Position numbers and translations under genes: made by a program
Shown here: piece by piece, positions 24,816 through 34,221 of the stretch
Layout of the letters: every line of letters begins with the position of its first letter
How positions within the stretch are numbered: the stretch's first letter is position 1
The notes under the pieces: generated by a model
Database searches by the model: none
What the model was told of the DNA's origin: nothing
What the model saw: the letters and a program-made list of their open reading frames with translations, nothing else
Source of the DNA: Sphingomonas sp.
Lineage (GTDB): Bacteria > Pseudomonadota > Alphaproteobacteria > Sphingomonadales > Sphingomonadaceae
Assembly: GCA_003248865.1 (NCBI GenBank)
Contig: QFPK01000010.1
Coordinates: forward strand, 62,001-126,000
Reading direction: 5' to 3'
Length of the DNA: 64,000 nt

Positions 24816-25895
24816 ATGTTCGCTGCATCGCGCCGCTCTATCCTCACCCTCGTCGCCGCGCTGCTGTTACCGGCCGGCGCGGCGTTCGCGCAGACAGCTC
24901 CCCGTGCCGATCCCGCGCCTCTTGCCGACCATCATATGCATATTCAGAGCAATCTGATCACCGCCTATCTGAAAGCGATGAACAGCAAGATGCCGGAAGC
25001 CTTCAAAGGCATTTCGGACGACATCTTCCAGCAGCGCACCGGCGCAGACGCCATAGCCCAGCTTAACCGCGCGGGTATACGCCAAGGCGTGATCCTGTCG
25101 GCCGGCTATATGTTCGCCTTTGCGCCCATGGCCGTGCCGGCCGATGAAATGGCCACCAGCATGCGCGCGGAAAACCAGTTCAACGTCGACGCGGCGCTGG
25201 CATCCGATGGCCGCCTCATTGCCTTCATCGGTCTAAACCCCTTCGCCCCGAATGCGCTCGACGAACTGAACTACTGGGCCGGCCGCAAGGGCGCGTCGGG
25301 CGTAAAGCTGCACCTCGGCAACAGCATGTTCGATGCCGGCAATCCCGAACAGGTGGCGAAGCTCGCGGCCTTCTTCGCCGCCGCCCGCGAAGCCCGAATG
25401 CCCCTCGTCATCCACCTGCGCAGCGGCGCCCCATTCTCCGGTGCGAAGGTGCAGGTCTTTATCGACCAGGTCCTTTCGAAGGCCGGCGATCTGCCGGTGC
25501 AGATCGCCCATGGCGGCGGCTTCGGCGGCGTCGATCAGGCGACCCTCGATGCCCTCGACGCCTATGGAAAGGCGATCGCAAACAAGGCGCCCGGCACCTC
25601 CAACCTCGTGCTCGACCTCTCGGCCGTCGCGCAGCTCGACCTGTCCGCACTGCCGATGAAGGATCCCGCCGAAACCCGCAGCCAGAGCGAGCTTCGCAAG
25701 CTCTATGTCGACAAGATGCGCAGGATCGGCCTCGACCGCTTCGTCCTGGCCAGCGACTGGCCAGCGCTCGCCCCGCCCGCTGAATATTTCGCCAAGGAAC
25801 AAGAGGTGCTGCCCGTCACTCCGGCGGAATGGCGGCAGCTGACCCGGAATCTCGCGCCCTATCTGAGGACCGACTGGGCAGGTCCGACTAAATAA
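24816..25895 (+). CDS. Exported amidohydrolase-family protein
   Basis: The 359-residue product has a signal peptide (MFAASRRSILTLVAALLLPAGAAFAQ) with a typical cleavage site after AFA. The mature part is a TIM-barrel metal-dependent hydrolase of the amidohydrolase-2 group. Probable metal ligands are DHHMHI near residue 40 (HxH), VIHLRSG in the middle, QIAHGGGFGG, and ASDWP near residue 310 (the conserved Asp). The substrate is unknown; cytoplasmic relatives are decarboxylases and lactonases, and the periplasmic location is less common. The gene stands alone. Its stop is followed at once by a copy of the dispersed hairpin element. Confidence 0.85.
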   Translation: MFAASRRSILTLVAALLLPAGAAFAQTAPRADPAPLADHHMHIQSNLITAYLKAMNSKMPEAFKGISDDIFQQRTGADAIAQLNRAGIRQGVILSAGYMFAFAPMAVPADEMATSMRAENQFNVDAALASDGRLIAFIGLNPFAPNALDELNYWAGRKGASGVKLHLGNSMFDAGNPEQVAKLAAFFAAAREARMPLVIHLRSGAPFSGAKVQVFIDQVLSKAGDLPVQIAHGGGFGGVDQATLDALDAYGKAIANKAPGTSNLVLDLSAVAQLDLSALPMKDPAETRSQSELRKLYVDKMRRIGLDRFVLASDWPALAPPAEYFAKEQEVLPVTPAEWRQLTRNLAPYLRTDWAGPTK

Positions 25896-26007
25896 TGAGG
25901 GGGCTCTGCCCCCTCATTCCCCGGCAGGGAGCCATGCTCCCTGCACCCCCTGTACGAAGGTGATCGTTGAGGTTGCGCCGACGACGGAGCTTTAATGCCT
26001 GCGGCGC
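25896..26007 (+). repeat. Dispersed hairpin element, third copy
   Basis: The first hairpin (25897-25915) is identical over 19 bases to that of copy A. The second (25924-25944) has stem GCAGGGAGC with GCTCCCTGC and loop CAT. Compared with copy A, the last stem base pair is changed on both sides, so pairing is kept. A spacer similar to that of copy A leads to TAATGCCTGCGGCGC at 25993-26007. The element begins one base after the amidohydrolase stop and ends eight bases before the 3' end of fabZ, so it lies between convergent genes and might terminate both. Confidence 0.75.
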
Positions 26008-26014
26008 AGGGCCA

Positions 26015-26455
26015 TCAGGCCGAAGGCGCATCCGCGATCATTGCGGTAAACCGCGCTTCAGCCGCCAACACGCCGTCGATCAGCGCGCGTCCCGCGAACT
26101 TGCACACGGTGGCGCGGCGGTGGAGAAACTCCACTTCCAGCTTCAGCAGGCAGCCCGGCTCCACGGGCTTGCGGAACTTCGCCTCTTCGATCGCCATGAA
26201 GTAGACGAGCTTGCCCGAGCCTTGCAGTTCGAGGCTTTCTATCGCGAGGACGCCGGCGGCCTGCGCCAGCGCCTCCACGATCAGAACGCCCGGCATGATG
26301 GGCCGGGCGGGGAAATGGCCCTGGAAGAAGGGCTCGTTGATCGTCACCGCCTTCACGGCGACGATTTTCTCGTCCTTCACCAGCTCCTCGACCCGGTCCA
26401 CCAGCAACATGGGGAAGCGGTGCGGAAGCCGGGCGAGGATGCCCCCGATATCCAA
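26015..26455 (-). CDS. fabZ: 3-hydroxyacyl-[acyl-carrier-protein] dehydratase FabZ
   Basis: FabZ dehydrates 3-hydroxyacyl-ACP in each cycle of fatty acid elongation. The 146-residue hot-dog-fold protein has [13 protein letters not shown] (active-site His) and [29 protein letters not shown] (active-site Glu at the start of the long helix). It is the last gene of the minus-strand chain and follows skp by 17 bases. In enteric bacteria lpxD lies between skp and fabZ, and lpxA and lpxB follow fabZ. All three are missing here, which fits organisms whose outer leaflet holds glycosphingolipid instead of lipid A. Confidence 0.96.
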   Translation of the reverse strand: MDIGGILARLPHRFPMLLVDRVEELVKDEKIVAVKAVTINEPFFQGHFPARPIMPGVLIVEALAQAAGVLAIESLELQGSGKLVYFMAIEEAKFRKPVEPGCLLKLEVEFLHRRATVCKFAGRALIDGVLAAEARFTAMIADAPSA

Positions 26456-26472
26456 GAGTCAGCTACCCCGGA

Positions 26473-27063
26473 TCAGTTGCGCGGCGCGGCGGGCGCAGCG
26501 GCGGGCGGCGCAGCCGGCGGCGTGATCGAAACACGCGGCAGGCTGGTGTTCAGCCGACCGATCACGTCATTGGTCACTTCCAGAGAGGCCGAATGCTGGA
26601 TCGTCGCCCCCTTCTGCAGGGCGATGGAAGCGCCGCGCTCGCGCATCACCTGGGTGATGATGGGGTTGGCAGCGTTGGTGATCTGCTCGATCACATAGCG
26701 TTGCGACCGGGCCAGATCCTCCTGCGCGCGGCCCAACTCCTGGTTGGCCGCATTTTCCTTGTCCTGGAAAGCCTTCACGCGCTGCTCCAGCGCCGGTCCT
26801 GCCAGTGTCTTGTTCTGCTGGCCCTGGCCGATGGCCTGAGCTTCGGATTGCAGCTGACCGGCCAGCGTGGTGCGGCGGGTCTGAATCTGCTGGCCCTTGG
26901 CCTGCAGTTCGGTCGCGGCCTGCTTGCCGGCTGCGCTTTCGTTCACAACGCGATCAAGGTCGACAACCACGATCACCGGCGGGGACAGTTGCTGGGCAGC
27001 CGCCGGAACGGCGGCAACGCCGAGCAACAGCGCTGCGGACACAGTCTTGAAAAGCATCGTCAT
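26473..27063 (-). CDS. skp: OmpH/Skp-family periplasmic chaperone
   Basis: Skp holds unfolded outer-membrane proteins in the periplasm before BamA folds them. The 196-residue product has a signal peptide (MTMLFKTVSAALLLGVAAVPAAAQ), a short strand VIVVVDLDRVVNESAAGKQA, and a long helical region with heptad-like pattern (about 55-145), expected to form the tentacles of the trimer. The Ala/Pro-rich tail (ITPPAAPPAAAPAAPRN) is an alphaproteobacterial extension. The start ATG shares one base with the bamA stop (TGATG), so it is coupled to bamA. Confidence 0.92.
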   Translation of the reverse strand: MTMLFKTVSAALLLGVAAVPAAAQQLSPPVIVVVDLDRVVNESAAGKQAATELQAKGQQIQTRRTTLAGQLQSEAQAIGQGQQNKTLAGPALEQRVKAFQDKENAANQELGRAQEDLARSQRYVIEQITNAANPIITQVMRERGASIALQKGATIQHSASLEVTNDVIGRLNTSLPRVSITPPAAPPAAAPAAPRN

Positions 27064-29678
27064 CAGAATTGGGTTCCTACGTTGAACTGGAATATCTGCG
27101 TTTCGTCGCCTTCCACTTTCCGGATGGCTTTCGCAAGGTCGAAGCGGAACGGACCGAAGGGGGAGTTCCAGGAAACCCCCACGCCGACGGAAATACGCGG
27201 CGAGGCGCTGTTGCCATAGCCTTCCTCGACGTACCCCGGGCTGGTGACATTCCAGCAACTTGTGACGGGGTTGCCATTCTCATCGTTGTTGGTCGTGCAC
27301 TGTTCCACGAGCGAATTGTCGTTCCTCGTCGTCAGCGTTGGATATCTCACACCCCACAATGCGCCGACATCCATGAAGATGGAGGGCCGCAGACCCATTT
27401 CACGCCCGCCCGAACCCAGCGGCACTTCGACTTCCACACGGCCCAGATAGTAATTCCGGCCGCCGATGGAATCGGTGTACCAGTTACCCGAATCCGGATC
27501 GACCGTATCCGTTTCCTTATTGTAGCTCTTCTGCACGATCCGAGGCCCGACGCCCCGGATACCGAAGCCGCGCATGCGCGGTTCGCCCAGATAGAAGCGG
27601 TCCACCAGGCGGACGTCCTCTCCGCCCCATCCAAAGATGTTCCCGGCTTCGCCCCCGATGTTGAGGATGAAGTTCGCCGGCAGGCGCCAGTAGCGATCAT
27701 AGTTCACGCGGCTGCGCAGATACTTGACCGAACCGCCCAGCCCGGCAAAATCTTGGCTCAGGATGAAACGCTGCCCACGTGAAGGGCGCATCCGGTTATC
27801 CAGCGTATCATTCACCAGGCTGTAACCGATGGACGAAGTGGTGTTCCGCCCCAGCGCCTCGCACAGATAGCGACCGGCTGTGCAATCGCCATCCTCATCG
27901 AACCATCTGGACGACAGGCCGACATCATCAACCGACAGCCCGTAACGCACCTGCGCGGACCAGTATTCGGTGATCGCAGTGCCGGCGCGGATCTGGAATC
28001 CGGTCGTCGTCTGCTCATAGGTCGTCTCGCGTCGGCCATCCGTATTATAGTTGAAGCTGTTCATGTCCCGACGGAAAATGTCGAAGCCCAGCGCCAGGTT
28101 GCGATCGAACAGATAGGGTTCGGTAAAGCCCAGTTCGACCGATCGCGAATAGCTGGAGAGGCTGGCAGACAATCTCAACTGCTGCGCCCGGCCGCGGAAG
28201 TTCCGCTCCTCGATGGAGAAGCTGAAAATGAAGCGCTCGATCGACGAGAAGCCCGCAGACAGCTGCAGCGAGCCGGTCGGCCGCTCTTCCACATCCACCT
28301 GCAGCGCCACCTTGTCCGGCGCGGTGCCGGGGCTCTGCTTCACGTCCAGCTTCTCCTGGAAGAAGCCAAGGCTTTGGATCCGGTCACGCGAGCGCTTCAC
28401 CTTCACCGAATTGAAGGCATCGCCTTCGGCCAACCGGAATTCGCGACGGATCACTTCGTCGCGGGTGCGGGTATTGCCGTTGATCGTCACGCTCTCGACA
28501 TACACACGGGGCGCTTCGTTGATCACGAAGGTGATCCCCATCTCCCGCTTGTCCTTGTCGCGGTCGAAATTCGGGCGGACATTGGCAAAAGCATAGCCGA
28601 GCAGCCCGACGGATTCGGTCAGGCCGTCGATGGTGTCTTCCACCATCTTGGCGTTGTACCAGTCGCCTTCCTTCATCGGGATGAGGCGCTTGAAACTCTC
28701 GGCCTTCACATCGCGGATCTGGCTTTCCAGATCGACCTTGCCGAACTTGTAGCGCTCACCTTCCTCGATCACATAGGTCACGATGAAATCGCGCCGATCC
28801 GGGGTGAGTTCAGCGACGGACGACACGACACGGAAGTCAGCATAACCCTGCGTCAGATAGAATTGCCGCAGCTTCTGCTGATCATAGGCCAGCCGATCCG
28901 GATCATAGGTGTCGTTCGAGGTAAAAAGGCGCATCGGCCGCGCGGCGCGGGTCACCATCTCGCCGCGCAATTCCTTGTCTGAGAATTGCTCGTTGCCGAT
29001 GATGTTGATCTGCCGGACCTTGGATTTCGCGCCTTCGGAAATCTCGAAGATCAGGTCGACCCGGTTCTGCTCCAACTGAACGATCTTGGGTTCCACCCGG
29101 GCGGCGAAGCGGCCGCCCCGGCGATACAACTCTAGAATACGCGCCACGTCAGCACGCGCCCGGCTGCGGGTGAAGATCTGGCGGGGAGCCACCTTGATCT
29201 CCTCGCGGATCTTGTCCTCCTTCACCCGTTTCGCGCCTTCGATGATCACCCGGTTGATCACGGGGTTTTCGCGCACGTCGATGGTGAGGTTGCCTTCGCC
29301 GTCGTCGCGAATCTGCACGTCCGCGAACAATTCGGTCGCGAACAGATCCTTCAACGCCCGGTCCAGCAGCACCCGATCATAGGTTTCACCGGGGCGCAGC
29401 TCCACATAGGAGCGCACGGTATCGGGCTCCAGCCGCTCGTTGCCCACGACATTCACGGACCTGATGCGTCGCACTTCAGGCGCAACCGCCGGAGTTGCCG
29501 GCGCCGTCACCGTCGGCGCAGCCTGGGCAGGTGCGGGTCGTGCGGGCTCCGCCTGGGCCAGCGCGACAGACGGCATCGCACAAGCCGTTCCCAATAGCAG
29601 GAGCGGCATTCGGGCAGAGCGGCGAATATTGGTTAACTTGGCCAGGCCAACGCCCGTACCCACCGGATTGATTGTCAC
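27063..29678 (-). CDS. bamA: Outer membrane protein assembly factor BamA
   Basis: BamA is the central Omp85 protein that folds and inserts beta-barrels into the outer membrane. The 871-residue product has a signal peptide that ends near SVALAQ, five POTRA domains (about residues 65-410, starting VRRIRSVNVVGNERLEPDTVRSYV), and a 16-stranded barrel after it, ending with the usual aromatic residue in FQFNVGTQF. The conserved L6-loop motif VRGF appears as MRGFGIRG. I start at GTG 29678, with AGGGA upstream, because the long in-frame extension to 29813 overlaps rseP and is not BamA-like. BamD is encoded at 60605-61474. A Pro/Ala stretch follows the signal peptide. Confidence 0.95.
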   Translation of the reverse strand: MTINPVGTGVGLAKLTNIRRSARMPLLLLGTACAMPSVALAQAEPARPAPAQAAPTVTAPATPAVAPEVRRIRSVNVVGNERLEPDTVRSYVELRPGETYDRVLLDRALKDLFATELFADVQIRDDGEGNLTIDVRENPVINRVIIEGAKRVKEDKIREEIKVAPRQIFTRSRARADVARILELYRRGGRFAARVEPKIVQLEQNRVDLIFEISEGAKSKVRQINIIGNEQFSDKELRGEMVTRAARPMRLFTSNDTYDPDRLAYDQQKLRQFYLTQGYADFRVVSSVAELTPDRRDFIVTYVIEEGERYKFGKVDLESQIRDVKAESFKRLIPMKEGDWYNAKMVEDTIDGLTESVGLLGYAFANVRPNFDRDKDKREMGITFVINEAPRVYVESVTINGNTRTRDEVIRREFRLAEGDAFNSVKVKRSRDRIQSLGFFQEKLDVKQSPGTAPDKVALQVDVEERPTGSLQLSAGFSSIERFIFSFSIEERNFRGRAQQLRLSASLSSYSRSVELGFTEPYLFDRNLALGFDIFRRDMNSFNYNTDGRRETTYEQTTTGFQIRAGTAITEYWSAQVRYGLSVDDVGLSSRWFDEDGDCTAGRYLCEALGRNTTSSIGYSLVNDTLDNRMRPSRGQRFILSQDFAGLGGSVKYLRSRVNYDRYWRLPANFILNIGGEAGNIFGWGGEDVRLVDRFYLGEPRMRGFGIRGVGPRIVQKSYNKETDTVDPDSGNWYTDSIGGRNYYLGRVEVEVPLGSGGREMGLRPSIFMDVGALWGVRYPTLTTRNDNSLVEQCTTNNDENGNPVTSCWNVTSPGYVEEGYGNSASPRISVGVGVSWNSPFGPFRFDLAKAIRKVEGDETQIFQFNVGTQF

Positions 29679-29701
29679 CTGATCCCTGGTTTCCTGCCTG
29701 A

Positions 29702-30844
29702 TCAGCCGATGATGCCGGTGATGCGGTCCCACACGCCAACCGAACGAAGGTCGTTCAACGTCAGCACCAGCATCAAAGACATCAGCAGCGCAAATCCCGA
29801 CATGAACGCCCATTCCTGTACCTTGGGATGAAGCGGCCGACGCCGGACACCCTCAAGCGCGTAGAGGAACAGATGCCCGCCGTCCAGCATCGGGATTGGC
29901 AGCAGGTTGATGAACCCGAGGTTTATCGAGATGAGCGCGATGAAGCTGATCAGCGCGGGGAGACCCAATGTCGCACTCTGGCCGGAAAACTGCGCGATCT
30001 TTACCGGCCCGCCCAGATCATCCAGAGAGCGACGCCCGGTGATCACCTGTACGATGGTGTCCCACATCATGCGTACGGTATCCCAGGTCTCCACCACGGC
30101 CCAGCGCACGGCCTGCAAGGGGCCATGGCGCACCACCACCAGTTCACCGGATTGCAGCCCCAGTTGGCCCCGCTGATACTCATTTCCGAAGCGGTCGATG
30201 TCGGTCACAATGCGCGGAGTCGCGGCCACGGTCTTTTCGGTGCCACCCCGGTCAACTCGTACTTCAATGGACGTGCCGGGATTGATCGCAACAATCCGGC
30301 TGACATCCTCGAACCGCTGCACATTGCGGCCGTCGATGCTGATGATGCGGTCGCCTTCCTTCAGCCCGGCCGCAGCGGCTGGCGTACCTTCAACCACATG
30401 CCCCACCACCGGCGGCGTGATCTGGTGACCGTAGGTCATGAAGAAGGCTGCGAAGATCGCAATCGCAAACAGGAAATTGATCACAGGCCCCGCGAGCACC
30501 ACCAGAGAGCGCTGCCACAGCGGCCGGTTATGGAACAGGTTGGCCCGCTCATCGTCAGGCAAGGTCGCATCCAGCGCCAGGTCCGGCTGGCTCGCCGCAT
30601 TCGCATCGCCGGCGAACTTTGCGTAGCCCCCCATCGGGATCCAGCCCAGCTTCCAGCGCGTGCCGTTGCGATCTGTCCAGCCGATCAGTTCCTTGCCGAA
30701 GCCGACAGCGAAGGCCTCCACCTTGATCCCGAACATGCGAGCCACCGAATAATGGCCGAACTCATGCACGAACACGAGGATGCCGATGACAAGCGCGAAG
30801 ACCGCAGCGGTGTAGAGAATTCCAGGGCTGGCGAGCGTTTCCAT
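29702..30844 (-). CDS. rseP: Site-2 (RIP) zinc metalloprotease RseP
   Basis: RseP is an inner-membrane protease that cuts anti-sigma factors and leftover signal peptides within the membrane. The 380-residue product has the zinc motif HEFGH at residues 27-31 in the first membrane segment and the second motif NLLPIPMLDGGHL in a later one, where Asp completes the site. Between them there is one PDZ domain (EGTPAAAAGLKEGDRIISIDGRNV); enteric RseP has two, while alphaproteobacterial ones usually have one. It lies between dxr and bamA in the conserved order. I start at ATG 30844 (METLASPGILY), since upstream codons fall in the gap after dxr. Confidence 0.94.
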   Translation of the reverse strand: METLASPGILYTAAVFALVIGILVFVHEFGHYSVARMFGIKVEAFAVGFGKELIGWTDRNGTRWKLGWIPMGGYAKFAGDANAASQPDLALDATLPDDERANLFHNRPLWQRSLVVLAGPVINFLFAIAIFAAFFMTYGHQITPPVVGHVVEGTPAAAAGLKEGDRIISIDGRNVQRFEDVSRIVAINPGTSIEVRVDRGGTEKTVAATPRIVTDIDRFGNEYQRGQLGLQSGELVVVRHGPLQAVRWAVVETWDTVRMMWDTIVQVITGRRSLDDLGGPVKIAQFSGQSATLGLPALISFIALISINLGFINLLPIPMLDGGHLFLYALEGVRRRPLHPKVQEWAFMSGFALLMSLMLVLTLNDLRSVGVWDRITGIIG

Positions 30845-30854
30845 GAAGCCCAGT

Positions 30855-32036
30855 CTAGCGAGCGGCCCGCCGGGCGGCAATCGGCACCTGTTTCACGCTC
30901 GTAACATATTGTTGTGCCCGCGACCGCGCCTCGCGGTCGGTTTCGAACACATCCTCCAGTGCATCCAGCCGCCGCCCGGGCAATCCCTCCAGCGTCTCGG
31001 CCACCACGCGCGCGATCTCCAGAAAGCCGATCCGCCCCTCCAGGAAGGCCGCGACCGCCACCTCATTGGCTGCATTCAGCACGCAGGGGCGGCAGTGGCC
31101 GGCCGCCAGCGCACCCTCTGCCAGTGCAAGTGCCGGGAATCGCGCGCGATCCGCTTCCTCGAACTCCAACCGCCCGATGCGGGCCAGGTCCAGCCGCTCC
31201 ACCGGGGTGGCAATCCGCTCGGGCCAGGCCAGCGCATGGGCGATGGGCACCCGCATGTCGGCAGGGCCCAGCTGCGCCAGCAGCGATCCGTCCACATATT
31301 CCACCAGGCCGTGCACAAGGCTCTGCGGATGCACCAGCACGCCCAACTGCTCCGGGGCCACGCCGAACAGGTGCAGCGCCTCGATCAGTTCCAGCCCCTT
31401 GTTCATCAGCGTGGCCGAATCGATGGAGATCTTGGCCCCCATGGACCAGGTCGGATGCTTCACCGCCTGCGCCGGGGTCACTTCCGCCATCTCCGCGCGG
31501 CTGAGCGCCCGGAAGGGCCCGCCGGAGGCCGTCAGCACGATCCGGCTCACACGGGATTTGTCCTCCAGCACCTGGAAGATGGCATTGTGCTCGCTGTCGA
31601 TCGGCAGCAGCGCCGCGCCGGTCCGCGCGGCCGTCGCCGTCATCAGTCCGCCGGCACACACCAGCGCTTCCTTGTTGGCGAGCGCGACGGAGATGCCGCT
31701 TTCCAGCGCCGCCAGCGTCGGCTTCAACCCGGCCGCCCCAACGATGGCCGCCACCGCCAGATCGGCGGGCTCCCGCGCCACGCTCTCCAGCGCCTGCGCA
31801 CCGGCCGACACCGTCATCGGCTCTCCGGCCAGCGCCTCGGCCAGATCGGCAAAGGCGCCTTCATCGGCGATCACCACATGCTCGGGCCGGAACGCCTTCG
31901 CCAGCTCGGCCAGCCGGCGCCAGTCCTTCCCCGCCGTCAGCGTCGAAACGCGGAAACGCTCTGGGTTACGCGCCACCAGATCCAGCGTGGACGCGCCGAC
32001 CGATCCGGTCGCACCAAACAGGGCGATCCGCTTCAC
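30855..32036 (-). CDS. dxr: 1-deoxy-D-xylulose 5-phosphate reductoisomerase
   Basis: Dxr (IspC) rearranges and reduces DXP to 2-C-methyl-D-erythritol 4-phosphate with NADPH, the committed step of the non-mevalonate isoprenoid pathway. The 393-residue enzyme has the nucleotide motif ALFGATGSVGAST, NKEALVCAGG, the metal-binding PIDSEHNAIFQ, TASGGPFR and HPTWSMGAKISIDSATLMNKGLELIEA. The start is GTG 32036, overlapping the cdsA stop as GTGA; a long in-frame extension through cdsA is spurious. The isoprenoid product feeds UppS, encoded two genes upstream. Confidence 0.95.
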   Translation of the reverse strand: MKRIALFGATGSVGASTLDLVARNPERFRVSTLTAGKDWRRLAELAKAFRPEHVVIADEGAFADLAEALAGEPMTVSAGAQALESVAREPADLAVAAIVGAAGLKPTLAALESGISVALANKEALVCAGGLMTATAARTGAALLPIDSEHNAIFQVLEDKSRVSRIVLTASGGPFRALSRAEMAEVTPAQAVKHPTWSMGAKISIDSATLMNKGLELIEALHLFGVAPEQLGVLVHPQSLVHGLVEYVDGSLLAQLGPADMRVPIAHALAWPERIATPVERLDLARIGRLEFEEADRARFPALALAEGALAAGHCRPCVLNAANEVAVAAFLEGRIGFLEIARVVAETLEGLPGRRLDALEDVFETDREARSRAQQYVTSVKQVPIAARRAAR

Positions 32037-32881
32037 GCCATTATCTCCGTCACCAGCATCACATACTCCGCCGGCTGTTGCAGGCTCGCCCACAGCGCCA
32101 CTACACAGGCGACAGGCACCAGCCCGTCCACCCGGTCCATGATGCCGCCATGGCCGGGCAGCAGCTTGCCGGAATCCTTCACCCCGGCCCGGCGCTTCAG
32201 CCAGCTTTCGAAAAAGTCCCCGGCCTGCGCCACCACGGCCAGGACGGCCCCCAGCAGCGCCATCACCGGCAGCGCCTGCTGCCATCCGGCATAATGAGCG
32301 AACAGCACAGAGAAGGCGCCCGCGCCCACCATGCCGCCCAGCAACCCGGCCCACGTCTTGTTCGGGCTCACCGCAGGCCAGATTTTCGGCCCACCAATGC
32401 TGCGCCCGGCGAAATAGGCCAGGATATCCGTCGCCCACACCAGCCCCATGGTCCACATCACCAGGGCGAAACCGTCCGGCTGCTGCCTCAGCCAGATCAG
32501 CGAAACCGCCGGCAGCCCGGCATAGGCGAGCCCGGTGGACAGCCAGCGCTTCCCGCCCCGACGCATCAGGATGGAGAGCGCCAGCAGGATGAGGATGCCG
32601 CTCAACAGCAGAATCATCGCCGGCAACGGCTGGTGCAGATGCGCCAGCAGGCAGGCCAGCGCCAGCACCGCCAGCCCGAACACGCGCCAGGAAACCGGCT
32701 TGGCGTGCATGGCGCCCCATTCCCACAGCACCAGCCCGACGCCCGCCAGGATCATCAGCGTGAAGGCCGGGCCGCCGACCCAGATGTCGGCAATCGCCAC
32801 CACCGCCAGGAACAGCCCGACGACGATGCGGGACTTCAGGTTGGAGCCCGCGGTCGCGGGCGCGCCTTCAGCGGCCGCCAT
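32033..32881 (-). CDS. cdsA: Phosphatidate cytidylyltransferase
   Basis: CdsA makes CDP-diacylglycerol, precursor of all membrane phospholipids, at the inner membrane. The 282-residue protein has about seven membrane segments and the C-terminal family signature SPNKTWAGLLGG followed by GDFFESWLKRRAGVKDSGKLLPGHGGIMDRVDG. Key acidic residues of the metal site are in the GDxxES and DRxD parts. It overlaps uppS by 14 bases at its start and dxr by GTGA at its end, so this stretch is densely coupled. Confidence 0.95.
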   Translation of the reverse strand: MAAAEGAPATAGSNLKSRIVVGLFLAVVAIADIWVGGPAFTLMILAGVGLVLWEWGAMHAKPVSWRVFGLAVLALACLLAHLHQPLPAMILLLSGILILLALSILMRRGGKRWLSTGLAYAGLPAVSLIWLRQQPDGFALVMWTMGLVWATDILAYFAGRSIGGPKIWPAVSPNKTWAGLLGGMVGAGAFSVLFAHYAGWQQALPVMALLGAVLAVVAQAGDFFESWLKRRAGVKDSGKLLPGHGGIMDRVDGLVPVACVVALWASLQQPAEYVMLVTEIMA

Positions 32882-33635
32882 AGCGGCGCTCGCGCTGCGC
32901 GAACGAACCGATCGCCTCTTTCAGCACATCCTCGTCGAAATCCGGCCACAGCACGGGCGTGAACCACATCTCCGCATAGGCCGCCTGCCACAGCAGGAAG
33001 TTGGACAGCCGCTGCTCGCCGGAGGAGCGAATGATGAGGTCGACAGGCGGCAGATCGGCGGTGTCGAGACCGGCCTCGATCAGCTCGGGCGTGATGGCCT
33101 CGGCCGAAATCTCGCCCGCCGCCACCCGACGCGCAAGCGCCTGCGCCGCGCGAACGATCTCGTCCTGCCCGCCATAGTTCAACGCCACCACCAGCTGGAA
33201 GCGCTTGTTCTTGGCGGTGGAGCGAACGGCATTCTCCAGCCGCTCCACCACATCGGGCTTCATCGCCCGCCAGTTGCCGATCAGGCTCAGCCGGGCCCCG
33301 TTCGAATCCAGTTCCTCCAGCTCCGCCAGCAGATGGTGGCGCAGCAGGCTCATCAGGTCAGAGACCTCATCCGCCGGTCGCCGCCAGTTCTCCGAACTGA
33401 AGGCATAAAGCGTCAGCGTCTCGATCCCCAGCTTCGGCGCCGCGCGCACGATGCGGCGCACCGCTTCCACCCCCGCACGATGCCCCGCTACGCGCGGCAA
33501 CCGCCGGGCCTTCGCCCAGCGTCCGTTGCCGTCCATGATGATGGCCACATGGCGCGGCCCGCCGGGCACAGGCCTGGCGTCAGCATCAGGGCCTTCGGCC
33601 TCAGCCGACGGCCGCACGGGATTGAACCATTTCAC
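32868..33635 (-). CDS. uppS: Isoprenyl transferase (undecaprenyl diphosphate synthase)
   Basis: UppS adds isopentenyl units in cis to make the C55 lipid carrier for peptidoglycan. The 255-residue product has the signature [16 protein letters not shown], with catalytic D35, then [26 protein letters not shown] and, near the end, [24 protein letters not shown]. The N-terminal 28 residues are a variable extension rich in Pro and Ala. It overlaps frr by ATGA and cdsA by 14 bases. Confidence 0.95.
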   Translation of the reverse strand: MKWFNPVRPSAEAEGPDADARPVPGGPRHVAIIMDGNGRWAKARRLPRVAGHRAGVEAVRRIVRAAPKLGIETLTLYAFSSENWRRPADEVSDLMSLLRHHLLAELEELDSNGARLSLIGNWRAMKPDVVERLENAVRSTAKNKRFQLVVALNYGGQDEIVRAAQALARRVAAGEISAEAITPELIEAGLDTADLPPVDLIIRSSGEQRLSNFLLWQAAYAEMWFTPVLWPDFDEDVLKEAIGSFAQRERRYGGR

Positions 33636-34201
33636 TTGCCAAGGATTTCCTTCTCCTTGGCCGCAGATGCCGCATCCGCATCGGCAATCGCCTTGTCGGT
33701 CAGCTTCTGCACATCGCCTTCCAGCCGCTTCAGCTCATCCTGGCTGATCTGGCTCTTCTTTTCCGCCGCCTTCAGCACATCATTGCCGTCGCGACGAACA
33801 TTGCGGATGGCGATGCGCGCCTTCTCGGCATATTGCGTCGCCAGCTTGGCCAGTTCCTTGCGGCGCTCCTCGGTCAGATCCGGGATCGGCAGGCGCAGTG
33901 TCTGCCCCTCCGTCACCGGGTTCAGCCCCAGGCCGGCCGAGCGGATCGCCTTTTCCACCGGCTGCACGTTGGAACGGTCCCACACCTGCACAGACAGCAT
34001 GCGCGGCTCGGGCGCCGTCACCGTCGCCACCTGGTTCAGCGGCATATGGGCGCCATACACTTCCACCTGCACCGGATCGAGCAATGTGGTCGAGGCGCGG
34101 CCGGTCCGCAGCCCGCCCAGATCATTCTTCAGCGTCTCCACCGCGCCCTTCATGCGGCGGTCGAGATCGGCCTTGGTCGCGTTGGCGTCGAAATCAGCCA
34201 T
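33632..34201 (-). CDS. frr: Ribosome recycling factor
   Basis: RRF works with EF-G to split ribosomes after termination. The 189-residue protein shows [45 protein letters not shown], then [36 protein letters not shown] and a helical C-terminus ending [16 protein letters not shown], which fits the family along the whole length. The ATG is preceded by AAGGGGAG. It follows pyrH by 20 bases and overlaps uppS. Confidence 0.96.
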   Translation of the reverse strand: MADFDANATKADLDRRMKGAVETLKNDLGGLRTGRASTTLLDPVQVEVYGAHMPLNQVATVTAPEPRMLSVQVWDRSNVQPVEKAIRSAGLGLNPVTEGQTLRLPIPDLTEERRKELAKLATQYAEKARIAIRNVRRDGNDVLKAAEKKSQISQDELKRLEGDVQKLTDKAIADADAASAAKEKEILGK

Positions 34202-34221
34202 GGAACTCCCCTTGAACCTTC

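Noticed and set aside
24646..24957. 103-codon plus-strand frame ahead of the amidohydrolase
   Set aside because: It runs into the amidohydrolase gene in another frame, has no ribosome binding site and no hydrophobic or family pattern.
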